From Erythrobacter sp. (GTDB lineage Bacteria; Pseudomonadota; Alphaproteobacteria; Sphingomonadales; Sphingomonadaceae): DNA of 61,824 nucleotides. Under the pieces are notes generated by a model, which was not told where the DNA came from, did not search any database, and was given only the letters and a program-made list of their open reading frames with translations. The position numbers and the translations under genes were made by a program. This document shows, in pieces, positions 1 through 8,897 of the stretch (positions are counted from its first letter, which is position 1; every line of letters starts with the position of its first letter). The DNA is taken from assembly GCA_002695185.1 (NCBI GenBank), contig NZOF01000119.1, positions 1-61,824 of the forward strand, written 5' to 3'.

Positions 1-19
1 ACAGCCTCCGGCCGCCAGA

Positions 20-94
20 GCGGGCGTAGCTCAGGGGTAGAGCACAACCTTGCCAAGGTTGGGGTCGAGGGTTCGAATCCCTTCGCCCGCTCCA
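20..94 (+). tRNA. tRNA-Gly (anticodon GCC)
   Basis: The acceptor stem GCGGGCG (20-26) pairs with CGCCCGC (84-90), followed by discriminator T and an encoded CCA (92-94). The anticodon loop reads TTGCCAA, giving anticodon GCC at 52-54. The T arm carries GGTTCGAATCC. The 3' half from base 50 belongs to the integrated element, which restores a full tRNA gene at this end; the displaced 3' half is at 61726-61775. Confidence 0.96.
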
Positions 95-99
95 GTTTT
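50..99 (+). repeat. attL: 50-bp direct repeat (tRNA-Gly 3' end)
   Basis: Bases 50-99 are identical to 61726-61775 and run from the anticodon loop of tRNA-Gly to four T's past the CCA. The flanks differ on both sides (c49 versus a61725, t100 versus c61776). This is the core-site duplication left by site-specific integration into a tRNA gene. Confidence 0.94.
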
Positions 100-120
100 T
101 ACAGGAAAAATCAAACAGCT

Positions 121-145
121 AAGCGATCCTGACGGGTCGCTTTTT
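121..145 (+). terminator. Rho-independent terminator after tRNA-Gly
   Basis: Bases 121-129 (AAGCGATCC) pair with 134-142 (GGGTCGCTT) around a TGAC loop, followed by a T run (141-145). It lies 27 bp after the CCA and inside the element, so the ICE brings its own terminator for the host tRNA it reconstitutes. Confidence 0.8.
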
Positions 146-530
146 CTGTTTACGCGCTCTGTAAAATCACAAAAGTAAGCACCGCGTAAGCGGCGAAACC
201 CGCAAAAACGGCGGTGTTTGGGTATCTGCCGGCGGAGTGTATCATCTGAATGGCGATTTTGAGGGGGCTTTTGCAGCCTTGCGCTGGACCATTATGGGTC
301 GCGCGCGCCCAGATGCGAAGCACCGCCACTGCTTACGCACCACCTGGAATCTGCTTACGTGAGGCGGTTTTTCGCTTACGCAATGAGGCCGCCCTCGTCA
401 GCGCGGCCTAGATGGCAGGACATCTCACAAGATCACGGCGTTCGACGTTGAAATTAGTTTACATGCCCACACTTGGTTGACAAAAATGAAAAAATGCCCA
501 TGATGCGGCTCGAAGTGTCTGCAGGGGGCA
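146..530. promoter_or_regulatory. Gene-free left end with repeated CGTAAGC/GCTTACG sites (candidate integrase arm sites)
   Basis: I see no gene here. The 7-mer CGTAAGC occurs at 185-191 and its reverse complement GCTTACG at 331-337, 353-359 and 374-380, the last three spaced 22 and 21 bp. A 21-bp block at 171-191 matches 18 of 21 positions at 61587-61607, just upstream of the integrase gene at the other end. Repeats shared by both ends of a tyrosine-recombinase element are the usual form of arm-type sites for integrase or excisionase. The assignment is inference. Confidence 0.55.
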
Positions 531-1133
531 ATGGTGTCGAAAACTTATCCGTGGGAATATCATGGCGATCTGACTGAAGACCGCATCGTTGCCGTAGCGC
601 GAATGATTGTCGATGGTCGCCAAGCGGCAGTCGAGCTCTTCGATGAAGAAAATGGTGACAACGGGTGGACCCTGGGTTGCCGTGCGTTTCAGTTCGGGAG
701 GGCACGCATCTTGCGTGCCGTGGACGAAGGCGCATACGATTGGCTCGGTGTCGTTGACCGGTCACTCCAGCTTATCTTCACGATCGGCGAAGTTCCCCTC
801 CGCATCTACCGTGGTGAGGCGGAAGAGCCCACTGATCGTACAATGCGACAGAGCTTGCCCGAACTTCGCCAATTGGGCTTCTCGTTTGATGATTGCGACG
901 AGGGACGCGAACTTGCCTATCGATTGGCCATTGAAACGGACGTTGATGGTAGTGTGATTTCGGTCAAGTTCGTCGGACTTCGCGGCGAGACGGCCATCCT
1001 TAATTGGGATGTTCCGCTCGACAGCCGTCGTTTCAGTGGTGCAATTGGCCGTCCTGCCAGCGAGAGTGTCGAACTAGAGGCACCGGCCGTCGGTGTGCGC
1101 GACCGCGAAGACGAGACCAAGACGAGCGGCTAA
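531..1133 (+). CDS. Hypothetical protein (200 aa) upstream of an XRE/ImmA gene
   Basis: I do not recognise a family. The 200-residue protein is acidic and apparently soluble, without signal peptide or membrane segment. It has an aromatic-rich start (MVSKTYPWEYHGD) and a charged tail (DREDETKTSG). The start is the first ATG after a purine-rich AGGGGG about 6 bp upstream. The gene ends 26 bp before the XRE/ImmA-type gene and is likely co-transcribed with it. Genes beside regulator-peptidases of this kind are often their partners or targets, but nothing in the sequence proves that here. Confidence 0.6.
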   Translation: MVSKTYPWEYHGDLTEDRIVAVARMIVDGRQAAVELFDEENGDNGWTLGCRAFQFGRARILRAVDEGAYDWLGVVDRSLQLIFTIGEVPLRIYRGEAEEPTDRTMRQSLPELRQLGFSFDDCDEGRELAYRLAIETDVDGSVISVKFVGLRGETAILNWDVPLDSRRFSGAIGRPASESVELEAPAVGVRDREDETKTSG

Positions 1134-1159
1134 GGCTGTCAGCGGGGCGAGAGGCACTT

Positions 1160-2260
1160 ATGGTTTCATTCGCTTTTTATGGCGATCGACTCAGGCTTGC
1201 CCGGGTCGCGCTTGGGCTCACGCTTGAGCAACTCGGCATGCGTGTAAGCGCGACACGCCAGTATCTGAATCAGCTCGAGCAGGGCATCAAGGCGCCAACT
1301 GAGGAAATGCGCGACGCGTTGGCTGACGCCCTGGGCGTCGGAAGGCATTTCTTCGGGCTTCCCGTGGACCTCGGAATCCGGCCCGAGCAATGCCACTTCA
1401 GGAAGCAGCGCACGACGCCTCTTACCATTGTAAGCCAGGTTTTAGCTCGAGGCACCCTGCTCGACGGCTTTGTGAGCAGACTCGATCGCGAGCTCAATCT
1501 GCCCGATGTCTCCTTCCCGGACATCCCGGTATCAACGCTTAGTGAAGTCGAGGGTGTCGCGGATGCTGCCCGGGCACATTGGCAGCTTGGCACCGGACCG
1601 GTTTCCAGCATGATGCGAGTGGTTGAGAATGCAGGGGCGGTAGTTAGCTTCTTCGGCGGTGTTTCCGAACGGGTCGACGCGCTGTCAATAGATGCCGCCC
1701 GCCCCATGATCATTCGTAGTGACGCGAAGCCAGCCGCTTGTCGGCTTCGCTTCGACCTTGCGCATGAGGCTGGACACCTGATCATGCACCGGGGCGTCCA
1801 GACCGGGGACAAGGAAACGGAAGACCAAGCCAACCGGTTTGCAAGCGCCTTCCTGCTTCCCCGGTCTTCATTTGTACACGAGTTCCCCCGTTCACGTTTT
1901 CTGGATTGGGCCGAGATCTTTAAACTCAAATTAAGGTGGAAGGTGTCAGCCGCAGCGATACTGCGCCGCGCCTATGATCTCCGCATGATCTCTGCCGATC
2001 AGTATCGCACGGGGCACATCCATCTCAGCAAGACAGGCCAGAAGCGGCAGGAGCGCTACGATGACATTATCGCTGGTGAAGTTCCTGAACTTTTGCCGAG
2101 CGCTCTTTCCGCCCTCGAGGCCGCCTATCCTGGTTCTGTCGGACGAATGATCGGTGAAAGCGGGCTCGAGCGTGAAATGTTTGGCCGTGTGTCCGGCCTA
2201 GAGCTTCCCGAAGCCGCGGTGAGCGACGCGAACGTAACACCATTCCGATCCCACGTCTGA
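1160..2260 (+). CDS. XRE-family HTH regulator fused to ImmA/IrrE-type metallopeptidase
   Basis: A 366-residue protein. The N-terminal ~65 residues form an XRE helix-turn-helix (RLARVALGLTLEQLGMRVSA, then a QYLNQLEQG recognition helix). The C-terminal half holds an ImmA/IrrE (peptidase M78, COG2856) domain with the zinc site HEAGH at about residue 202, preceded by RLRFDLA. This architecture is known for DNA-binding regulators that cleave a partner repressor or act in toxin-antitoxin-like and defence loci. The ATG at 1160 follows GAGAGGC; the frame stays open further upstream but overlaps the preceding gene. It follows the 200-aa gene at 531 and heads the defence block. Confidence 0.88.
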   Translation: MVSFAFYGDRLRLARVALGLTLEQLGMRVSATRQYLNQLEQGIKAPTEEMRDALADALGVGRHFFGLPVDLGIRPEQCHFRKQRTTPLTIVSQVLARGTLLDGFVSRLDRELNLPDVSFPDIPVSTLSEVEGVADAARAHWQLGTGPVSSMMRVVENAGAVVSFFGGVSERVDALSIDAARPMIIRSDAKPAACRLRFDLAHEAGHLIMHRGVQTGDKETEDQANRFASAFLLPRSSFVHEFPRSRFLDWAEIFKLKLRWKVSAAAILRRAYDLRMISADQYRTGHIHLSKTGQKRQERYDDIIAGEVPELLPSALSALEAAYPGSVGRMIGESGLEREMFGRVSGLELPEAAVSDANVTPFRSHV

Positions 2261-2355
2261 CTCTGGGCGCAGACCTGCGACGTTTGACAGAGTGGTTCTG
2301 CAGATGAACAGGCGGAGCGCAGGGGGCGATCGAAAGGCAAGCTTGAGCGGTGGCA

Positions 2356-3951
2356 ATGGATAACGACGACAGTGCTAGCGGCGAGCGCCCCAGCGACAAG
2401 GCTTCGGAAAGAGTGCGCGGGGAACCGCTGACGGCTGTCGAAAAGATCGCAAACGGCGAGCATGAGTTCACGACCAAGCGCCTTGCTCGTGATTATTTCG
2501 AATCGCCATCAATCAGAATGGCACGGGAGCTTTCCGATTCCCCGGTGGCAAAGCTCGCCCGCGATTACGCCAACTCTCCTGCGCAGCAGATCGTCAAACA
2601 GGCGGCGCTCGGACTTGGCACGGCCTTTGGCGCCGCCGAGACCGCGCGCATGGAAGCGATGCGGAAGATGCTCGAACCAACCACCGCGCTGACGGCGCAA
2701 CTCAATGCGATACGGCCACTGGCTATTGACCATGCTAAGCTAGCCTCGATCGGCGCGATCATCCCCTCGATCGACCCGAAGGTGATTGCTGCCATCCAAG
2801 GCGTGCAGCCACTCAAGATTGATCCGTCCCTGGCGAACGCTATCAGCCAGGCGCAGCGAGCACTCGAAGAAGCGATGCGCCCGCTCGGCGGCATTGGGTC
2901 GGCGATCAAGCAGTTCGAAGAACAGCAGCGCACCGTCCAGAAATCGCTGCTGGCGTCGCTTGCCGGGCCGTTCGGTGACATCGCCAAGACCTCACAATGG
3001 GCGAGCGCGCTCAGCCGAATCGACACCCCCAATGTAGCTAAGCTGCTGGGTGGCGGGCTTGGTACGGTTGTCGATGACATGCGGGGTGCGATCGCTAAGA
3101 ACTTCATCGGCTCGGCTGCGCTGGATCAAGCCAAGATGAGCGCGATGCTCGGGTTGACCGGCCGGTTCGAAGCAGATTTTGCGGCGACTCAGCTCAAAAT
3201 GTCGGCGCTCGCCGGGGTCAGCGAAGCGTTCGACCGGCGCAGCCATTTCCAATTTGACGCCTATCATTCGCTGTTCGGCGAATGGCGAACTCGCGTCGAT
3301 CTGCCGGAGAATTTCTGGCGCGACGGGCGCGTGCGCAAGCGCATGTATCGCGAGGCCGAGGTCGATGAAGGGTTGATCGTCGCCGAGCCCGGCATGGCGC
3401 TTGAGATCATGATCGAGAGCGGGCTGACTGCCGGACTTCGCTCAGAGGCCAACGCCGTGGCGGTGGTGACGCTTGGCGAAGTGTCGATGACGGTGCGGTC
3501 GCGCGGCACCAGCAAGGATGCCTATGCGCTGGTCGGACGGTTCGAGCAGGAACTGCGCGCCTATGTCGAGCGCAAGCTCGAAGAGCGCTTCGGTCCTGAC
3601 TGGTTCAAGCTGCGCGCGTCGAATCTGATCGGCAAGGCCAAGGAAATCCGCAAAGCGGCTATGGCGCGCGGCGAAGCGTTTGCGCCGTTAATCAACTTTA
3701 CCGAACTGGGTGAACTGTCGGGCATCATTCAGAGCACGAAAAACTGGGATGACGTATTCGGCGATGTGTTCGTCGAAAAGACCGAATTCGATCATGACAT
3801 GCAAAAGCTGATCGCAATTCGACGTCCAACAATGCATATTCGCCGGATCGACGGCGTGCGCCTGGTAGAAGCGATCTGCGTGATTCAGCGACTCTCCGAG
3901 CAGATTACTGACGATGGCGCGTGGAAGTTGGCGGCGGATGCCGATCGCTAG
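2356..3951 (+). CDS. Putative HEPN (Swt1-like) RNase-domain protein
   Basis: A 531-residue protein (GTG at 2350 is an alternative start; ATG 2356 sits 6 bp after GAGCGG). Residues ~35-80 repeat a degenerate 'A-R-D-Y/L-x-x-SP' pattern. The middle is an Ala/Ile-rich helical region. The last ~160 residues (ELRAYVERKLEERFGPDW through the NW-x-x-VFGDVF segment to RRPTMH) resemble the HEPN-Swt1 domain, including an R-x4-H motif (RRPTMH) like the catalytic motif of HEPN RNases. Such domains serve as RNA-cleaving effectors in abortive-infection and toxin systems. It converges on the Gabija-like pair (26 bp between stop codons). The domain call is from motif reading only. Confidence 0.55.
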   Translation: MDNDDSASGERPSDKASERVRGEPLTAVEKIANGEHEFTTKRLARDYFESPSIRMARELSDSPVAKLARDYANSPAQQIVKQAALGLGTAFGAAETARMEAMRKMLEPTTALTAQLNAIRPLAIDHAKLASIGAIIPSIDPKVIAAIQGVQPLKIDPSLANAISQAQRALEEAMRPLGGIGSAIKQFEEQQRTVQKSLLASLAGPFGDIAKTSQWASALSRIDTPNVAKLLGGGLGTVVDDMRGAIAKNFIGSAALDQAKMSAMLGLTGRFEADFAATQLKMSALAGVSEAFDRRSHFQFDAYHSLFGEWRTRVDLPENFWRDGRVRKRMYREAEVDEGLIVAEPGMALEIMIESGLTAGLRSEANAVAVVTLGEVSMTVRSRGTSKDAYALVGRFEQELRAYVERKLEERFGPDWFKLRASNLIGKAKEIRKAAMARGEAFAPLINFTELGELSGIIQSTKNWDDVFGDVFVEKTEFDHDMQKLIAIRRPTMHIRRIDGVRLVEAICVIQRLSEQITDDGAWKLAADADR

Positions 3952-3976
3952 ACAGGCTTTGCGGAACAACCCATCG

Positions 3977-5779
3977 TTACCGCGGCGACGAGACGCACGC
4001 CTCCTCCAGCCGACTGCTAACCTCGGTCACGAAGCGTGATGGGTTTGCTTGAGAATACATCAGGTGAATTTCGTGCCGTGCGCGGGTGAAGCCAACATAG
4101 AAGAGCCGGCGCGCTTCGCGGACATCCGCCTCGTTGGCGTTGTTTCTCGGCAGCCGCCCTTCTTCCATCCCGAACAGGATGACGACATCGAACTCGCGCC
4201 CTTTGGCGCTGTGCAGCGTCGATAGATTGATGCGGTCGAGCCCGGTTCCTATGCCCGCGAACTCGCCAAGCGGAAAATCTTCAACGTCGCCTGTAGGGCT
4301 GAGCCTACCTATGAAGGTGTTCAAGGTTTCTAGCTCATCGGCCAAGGATCGCGCCTGCCCAATGTAAGGCTGAATGATCACGTCGCGCATGGCGATGAGC
4401 CAGTCGTGTAAACCGATCGTGTCGTCGCGGCGATCCCAAAGCGCGGCGATCAGCGAACGCTGGAATTCGAGCCTGTCTTCCTCGCCGCCGAGAACCTCAT
4501 GGAAGAACCGCGCCCCCTCGGCAATGACCCGACTGATCCGCGGCTGACCCGATCGCCAACCCCCACAGCACCACATCGCGCATTGTTCCAGCCAACGCAT
4601 GAGGCGGCTCCCGCGAGGATAGAGCGCATTTCCGTCGGTACGTATGACAGCATAGCCATTGTCCGCCGCCGCCGAGGCGACTTCGTCTCCGATGAAGGCG
4701 GCCGGGTAGAGCACCGCTATCTCGCCGAGATTGAGATCCGGGCGGCGCGCGCGGATTTCCGGGATAAGCTGCTCGATGAGATAGCGTGCCTGCCCAGCAT
4801 AACCGCCGGGGCAAGGGTGGAAATAGATCGTGCCTTCATGGGCGCCGTCGGGTGCGCGATACCCACGCTTTTCGCCCAGCGCATATTCCGAGGCGGCGAC
4901 GATCTGCGAACCGCAACGATAATTTAAACCGAGCCGGACGGTTTCAACATCGTCTCGCTCAGATAGCTTGCGCAGCAGCTCGGGATTGGCACCAGTGAAG
5001 CCATAGATTGATTGATCGACATCCCCAACTGCGAACAGGCGAATGCCTGCATTGAAGCAAAGCCCCATCACCATGGCGTGCAAAGCGCGCCCGAGATCCT
5101 GATACTCATCGACGGCAAGGATCGGATATTTAGCGGCCAGCGCTCTCCGGAGCCAGGTTTGCTTGGCAAGCGCGCGAAGGGCGAGCAGCGGCATGTCATC
5201 GAAGTCGATCACGCCCATCTTACGCAGCTCAGCTTCATAAGCCTCGACGAGATTGGTCAATTGTGGGTCGAGCGTTCTCCACGCCTCGACGTTGCGATTG
5301 AGGAAGCGGCGTCGGTGCCCGCCAAGTCGGAGCTCCCAGGTCTGTGGATTCTCCGCTCCCTTAACGACCTTGGCATGCGCGGTCTCAAGCGCGGCACGCG
5401 TCTGCCGGCGGGTCGCCACCGCAAAATCATCGGGAAGGCCGAGCCCCGCCACCTTCGCATAGGGCAGCAGAATCTGGGTCAGCGAGAAGCTATGTACGGT
5501 GCCGATGAAGATACGGCGGCCCGGCGCGATCCCGAGCGCATCGAGCCGCGTTTCCAGCTCGCGCGCGCATTCGTTATTATAGGTAATACAGGCGATGCCA
5601 CGCGGATCCTCTACATCCTCGCCCAGCATCCGCGCGAGTTTGACGGTTAGGGTCTTGGTTTTGCCGCTGCCGGGTCCGGCAAGCAGCACGCAGTGACCGG
5701 CGGACTCGTAAGCCTGCCACTGTTTGTCGTTTTGCCGCAGATCTTCTGCCGCTCGCAGATAGAGCGCGCGGTTAGACAA
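3977..5779 (-). CDS. gajB: UvrD/Rep-family helicase, GajB-like (Gabija)
   Basis: A 600-residue superfamily 1 helicase. Visible motifs: Walker A AGPGSGKT (34-41), DEYQD (motif II, ~222), GDVDQSIYGF (motif III), LNYRCG (IV), TLHSAKGREFD (V) and FYVGFTRAR (VI). In the Gabija anti-phage system GajB is a UvrD-like helicase encoded directly after the OLD-type nuclease GajA, where it is thought to be activated by DNA ends. Here the gene overlaps the 3' end of gajA by 8 bp, which indicates translational coupling. It is about 100 aa longer than the best-studied GajB (roughly 490 aa). Confidence 0.85.
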   Translation of the reverse strand: MSNRALYLRAAEDLRQNDKQWQAYESAGHCVLLAGPGSGKTKTLTVKLARMLGEDVEDPRGIACITYNNECARELETRLDALGIAPGRRIFIGTVHSFSLTQILLPYAKVAGLGLPDDFAVATRRQTRAALETAHAKVVKGAENPQTWELRLGGHRRRFLNRNVEAWRTLDPQLTNLVEAYEAELRKMGVIDFDDMPLLALRALAKQTWLRRALAAKYPILAVDEYQDLGRALHAMVMGLCFNAGIRLFAVGDVDQSIYGFTGANPELLRKLSERDDVETVRLGLNYRCGSQIVAASEYALGEKRGYRAPDGAHEGTIYFHPCPGGYAGQARYLIEQLIPEIRARRPDLNLGEIAVLYPAAFIGDEVASAAADNGYAVIRTDGNALYPRGSRLMRWLEQCAMWCCGGWRSGQPRISRVIAEGARFFHEVLGGEEDRLEFQRSLIAALWDRRDDTIGLHDWLIAMRDVIIQPYIGQARSLADELETLNTFIGRLSPTGDVEDFPLGEFAGIGTGLDRINLSTLHSAKGREFDVVILFGMEEGRLPRNNANEADVREARRLFYVGFTRARHEIHLMYSQANPSRFVTEVSSRLEEACVSSPR

Positions 5780-7595
5780 GGCCGATCACATGGTTGATGG
5801 CGTCGGCGATATAGTCTGGGACGAGTTTGCCGGGTACGCGGGTGGCGAGGCGCTGGGCATAGCGTCCCTTGCCCATTTGCTCGATCATCTTGAGCATCTT
5901 GACAGAATCATAGCTTTTGGGATCGGCTTCCCAAGCGTCGAGCAAGTCCTTGCGCTCCTGGCTGAGATTATTCTCGCGCAACGTCTCGATCATTTCCTCG
6001 GCATAGTCACCTTCGAAGAGCTCGGTCTCAAGTGTGCCCGAGTTCACGAAAATGCCGAACGTCTTGCATTCCGCGAAAGACTCCTCCCACGTCTCCAAGT
6101 CTTTGATGCCCTTGATCAGCGCGTTCGTGTCGGCACCGCCTCGCATGCGATCGATGACGTCGACGAGTTTGAGCGCCCGGTTGTATGCACGCGGTTTCTT
6201 GTCGACCCAATCGCAGTCGGTGATCACGGCGAACGGAATGCCCAGGGCACAGAGCAACTTCACATAGGGCTTAAAGTTGGTTCCCCCTACCGAGCAGACC
6301 GACACACCATGCTCGTCGAGCGAGATGTCCATGTCGTCGGCGAAGGCCGGAATGAGGAAGCGTTCGGCATCGCCCTCCACCAGTAGGACGCCGCGGGCGA
6401 ACACCATCTCGGCGCGGGTGACATCGAGATAACGGGATAGATCCTCGGTCTCGGCTTCGCTGAAATCGGTCGATGCCGTGGAATAGCCTTTAGTACCTTG
6501 CCCGTCCTGACTGCGCAGAAGGAGCAGCGATTCCAGCGGCGCGACGCTAGCGATATGCGGTGAGTGCGTGGTGAGGATCACTGTTAAGGGTTCGGCATCG
6601 TCGCCGTCTTCATCCGCGTCGTCGTCGGCATCGCTATCAACGATCGTCTCGAACAGATGCTTATAGACCAAGCGCTGGAGGTGCGGATGGAGGTGCGATT
6701 CCGGTTCCTCGATGGCAAGCAGCGAATGGTCGCGCTTGTTGTTCTCAATCAGTCGCTGGAGGTCGAGCAGCTTCAGGGTAAGAAAAATGAGATTGGCGGA
6801 CCCGAGACTTGCATCGGCAACACCGCGCCGACCTTCATCGATTAACAGACGAATCTGACGGTTGATACGGGTTGCATCAGTTGCTGAAAAACCAAGTGAA
6901 GGCTGAACATCCTGCTTAGGTCCGGCCATCGCGACAAATAGCTCGGCGATCTTGGTCTCGAGGGTCTTCACTTCGTCGAATTCGATTGCAGCCTGGCTGG
7001 CCTCTGCGATCTTGTCGCCGATCTCCTTGAGCGCCGCCGCGTCGATCGCGACAAATGCTTCCTCGACTAGTGGCCTGAGCGGTGAGCGGCGCCATGCAGC
7101 AAGATCACCCTCGGCATCACGCAGCGCGGGCAAAAGGTCCATGGTGATACGGCGGCGCAAGTCGTGGCCGAAGCGCTTGGCCTCACTTTCACCACCGAAG
7201 CAGGCGAAAGAGAAATCGTCGTCGCTCGCTGGGGCGTGCTCCAGACCGGGTTGGGCGCGTAGCTGATAGGTCAGGCGGACTGTGTTGGGATCGTCGTCGA
7301 GACGAAAATCGGTGAGCACGGCAAGGACGTCTGGGTCATCCTCGAAATCCTTGATCTCGACGGAGATGGTAATTGTCGTTTCGGCATCAACCGTGGCCAG
7401 ACCGTCCCAGAAATCGGCAAGGCCGAGCTGCCGGCTGCTATCAGGTAGCGAAGGATCGAAGATCAGGCGCAGACCAAAAAGCAGATTGCTCTTCCCGACC
7501 CGGTTCTCCCCCACAATGACGATATTGCCACCCAAAGCGACATCGAGATCCTGAAAATTGCGGAAATTCTGAATCCTGATTCGTGAAAGATACAT
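5772..7595 (-). CDS. gajA: OLD-family ATPase/TOPRIM endonuclease, GajA-like (Gabija)
   Basis: About 607 residues from the ATG at 7595 (MYLSRIRIQNFRNFQ, the usual start of this family; an in-frame ATG at 7661 adds 22 residues). The ABC-type ATPase has Walker A GENRVGKSN near the N terminus and Walker B/H-region LLAIEEPESHLHPH. It is followed by a TOPRIM domain with LLVEGDAE (~405) and ITDCDW (~460), the glutamate and DxD metal ligands of OLD nucleases. GajA is the nicking endonuclease of Gabija. The adjacent overlapping UvrD helicase supports this over a lone OLD protein. It is the first gene of a two-gene minus-strand operon. Confidence 0.87.
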   Translation of the reverse strand: MYLSRIRIQNFRNFQDLDVALGGNIVIVGENRVGKSNLLFGLRLIFDPSLPDSSRQLGLADFWDGLATVDAETTITISVEIKDFEDDPDVLAVLTDFRLDDDPNTVRLTYQLRAQPGLEHAPASDDDFSFACFGGESEAKRFGHDLRRRITMDLLPALRDAEGDLAAWRRSPLRPLVEEAFVAIDAAALKEIGDKIAEASQAAIEFDEVKTLETKIAELFVAMAGPKQDVQPSLGFSATDATRINRQIRLLIDEGRRGVADASLGSANLIFLTLKLLDLQRLIENNKRDHSLLAIEEPESHLHPHLQRLVYKHLFETIVDSDADDDADEDGDDAEPLTVILTTHSPHIASVAPLESLLLLRSQDGQGTKGYSTASTDFSEAETEDLSRYLDVTRAEMVFARGVLLVEGDAERFLIPAFADDMDISLDEHGVSVCSVGGTNFKPYVKLLCALGIPFAVITDCDWVDKKPRAYNRALKLVDVIDRMRGGADTNALIKGIKDLETWEESFAECKTFGIFVNSGTLETELFEGDYAEEMIETLRENNLSQERKDLLDAWEADPKSYDSVKMLKMIEQMGKGRYAQRLATRVPGKLVPDYIADAINHVIGLV

Positions 7596-7700
7596 GCTTC
7601 TTATTCCATCCTCATCGACCAGACACTGTGCCTCACCCGAGAAGCAAGACCCACGAATCAACTACTTGAAGTTTCGCTTTCGCCAATGAATGGCCAGCTA

Positions 7701-8897
7701 TCATTCACCATCTCGCACAAAGCGAGCTTGGGTGTGGTCGTATCGGTATCTCGTAACGCTGCCATCGCTAATCCTGGCAACCAGCTCATTGATCGCGCTG
7801 AGCGGCGCTAGAAACCATTCGCGAGGCTGAACGGTCTTGCCGAAGCGATCGCCGGCTGACAGGTCGAGCCGGGCTGGCGCAAGCGCGCGATGGATCAGGT
7901 TTTCTAGCTTGGTCCGATTGATGTTGTAGAGCCGGTACTCGGCGACAACCTCGACGTCGGCGAGGAGGAAGGTCGGGTCGTTCCTGGCATTGGCAATCCG
8001 GCTCGCGACAGGCTGCCCGGTCACACCGATCTTGTGGATCAGCTCACGATGCTCATCGACATAGGGGTGGGCTGACTTGCTGCGCAGCACGTAGATGGTT
8101 CCACTGGCGAGATCATCCGGCTCGGCGGTATTGCCGAACAACGGTCCTGCGCTCTGCTCGGTGATTCGGCGCGCGGTTTCGTCGCGGTAGAGTGCCTTCT
8201 GGAAAGAACGGGAGAGGACGCTGGCCTCGGTCGCGTTGTCATAGATCACCCGGACGCGGCGATCTTTGCGCTCGTATTGCGTCACGAACTCGTCGGTCGA
8301 AGCAGCGACATAGGCCAACTGACCGCCGACGATGAAGAAATTGCCGGGCTGGATCTCCGCCAGAGTCACCTCGGTCTGGTCGAGCACCTTGGCATGGCGG
8401 TTGCCCGACGCAAGATCGGCCTGGACCCGCTCGAACAGCGGCTTGAATGTGTCGAAGTCCTCGCACCGTTCGCGGTTGGCGATTTCCTCGGCCGCCCGCT
8501 TCTCAGCCCGTGGGGTGACGTGGCGAAGCTGGGAGATGTCGTCGCCCGCACTGGGTTCGATGCCCAGTTCGGCGAGAAGAGCTGTATCATCAAGGCTGAC
8601 CGGTGCCGTGGCGACGAGAGCGGTGCCGTCGAGAATACCGCCCGTATCCAACGCCGCCAGCAGTTCGCGAGCCTCGGGTTGAGCGCGCAGGCGATCCAGA
8701 CGCACGGCATAGAGCCGCTCGAAAATATCACGATCTTCGCCGTGCTGCGGCAGGCGGCCGCGCTCGGTCACGAACCGCTGAATTTCCTCAAATCCGGCAA
8801 TGACCCGCTCCTGCAGCGGGGTCATCGACCGCGCAGGCTGCACAGCCGTCTCGACGCCTAGCTCTGCCAGCAGTTCAAGGTCGCTGAGATCAGCCAT
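7701..8897 (-). CDS. GIY-YIG nuclease family protein
   Basis: About 398 residues from the ATG at 8897, which overlaps the helicase stop by 8 bp. The C-terminal third carries a GIY-YIG/T5orf172-type nuclease core: TIYVLRS, then IHKIGVTG with following Arg (ASRIANAR), and a downstream Glu (TKLENLIHRAL). The N-terminal half contains two related helical segments, LELLAELGVE (~8) and TALLAELGIE (~105), suggesting an internal duplication, possibly for partner binding. It is the last gene of the relB-helicase-nuclease operon and is the best candidate for the cleaving subunit of the cluster. A further in-frame start lies at 8966. Confidence 0.78.
   Translation of the reverse strand: MADLSDLELLAELGVETAVQPARSMTPLQERVIAGFEEIQRFVTERGRLPQHGEDRDIFERLYAVRLDRLRAQPEARELLAALDTGGILDGTALVATAPVSLDDTALLAELGIEPSAGDDISQLRHVTPRAEKRAAEEIANRERCEDFDTFKPLFERVQADLASGNRHAKVLDQTEVTLAEIQPGNFFIVGGQLAYVAASTDEFVTQYERKDRRVRVIYDNATEASVLSRSFQKALYRDETARRITEQSAGPLFGNTAEPDDLASGTIYVLRSKSAHPYVDEHRELIHKIGVTGQPVASRIANARNDPTFLLADVEVVAEYRLYNINRTKLENLIHRALAPARLDLSAGDRFGKTVQPREWFLAPLSAINELVARISDGSVTRYRYDHTQARFVRDGE

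Noticed and set aside
3977..7595. PARIS or retron-type OLD system instead of Gabija
   Set aside because: No AriB-like TOPRIM/DUF4435 partner, reverse transcriptase or ncRNA; the UvrD helicase directly after the OLD nuclease fits Gabija better.
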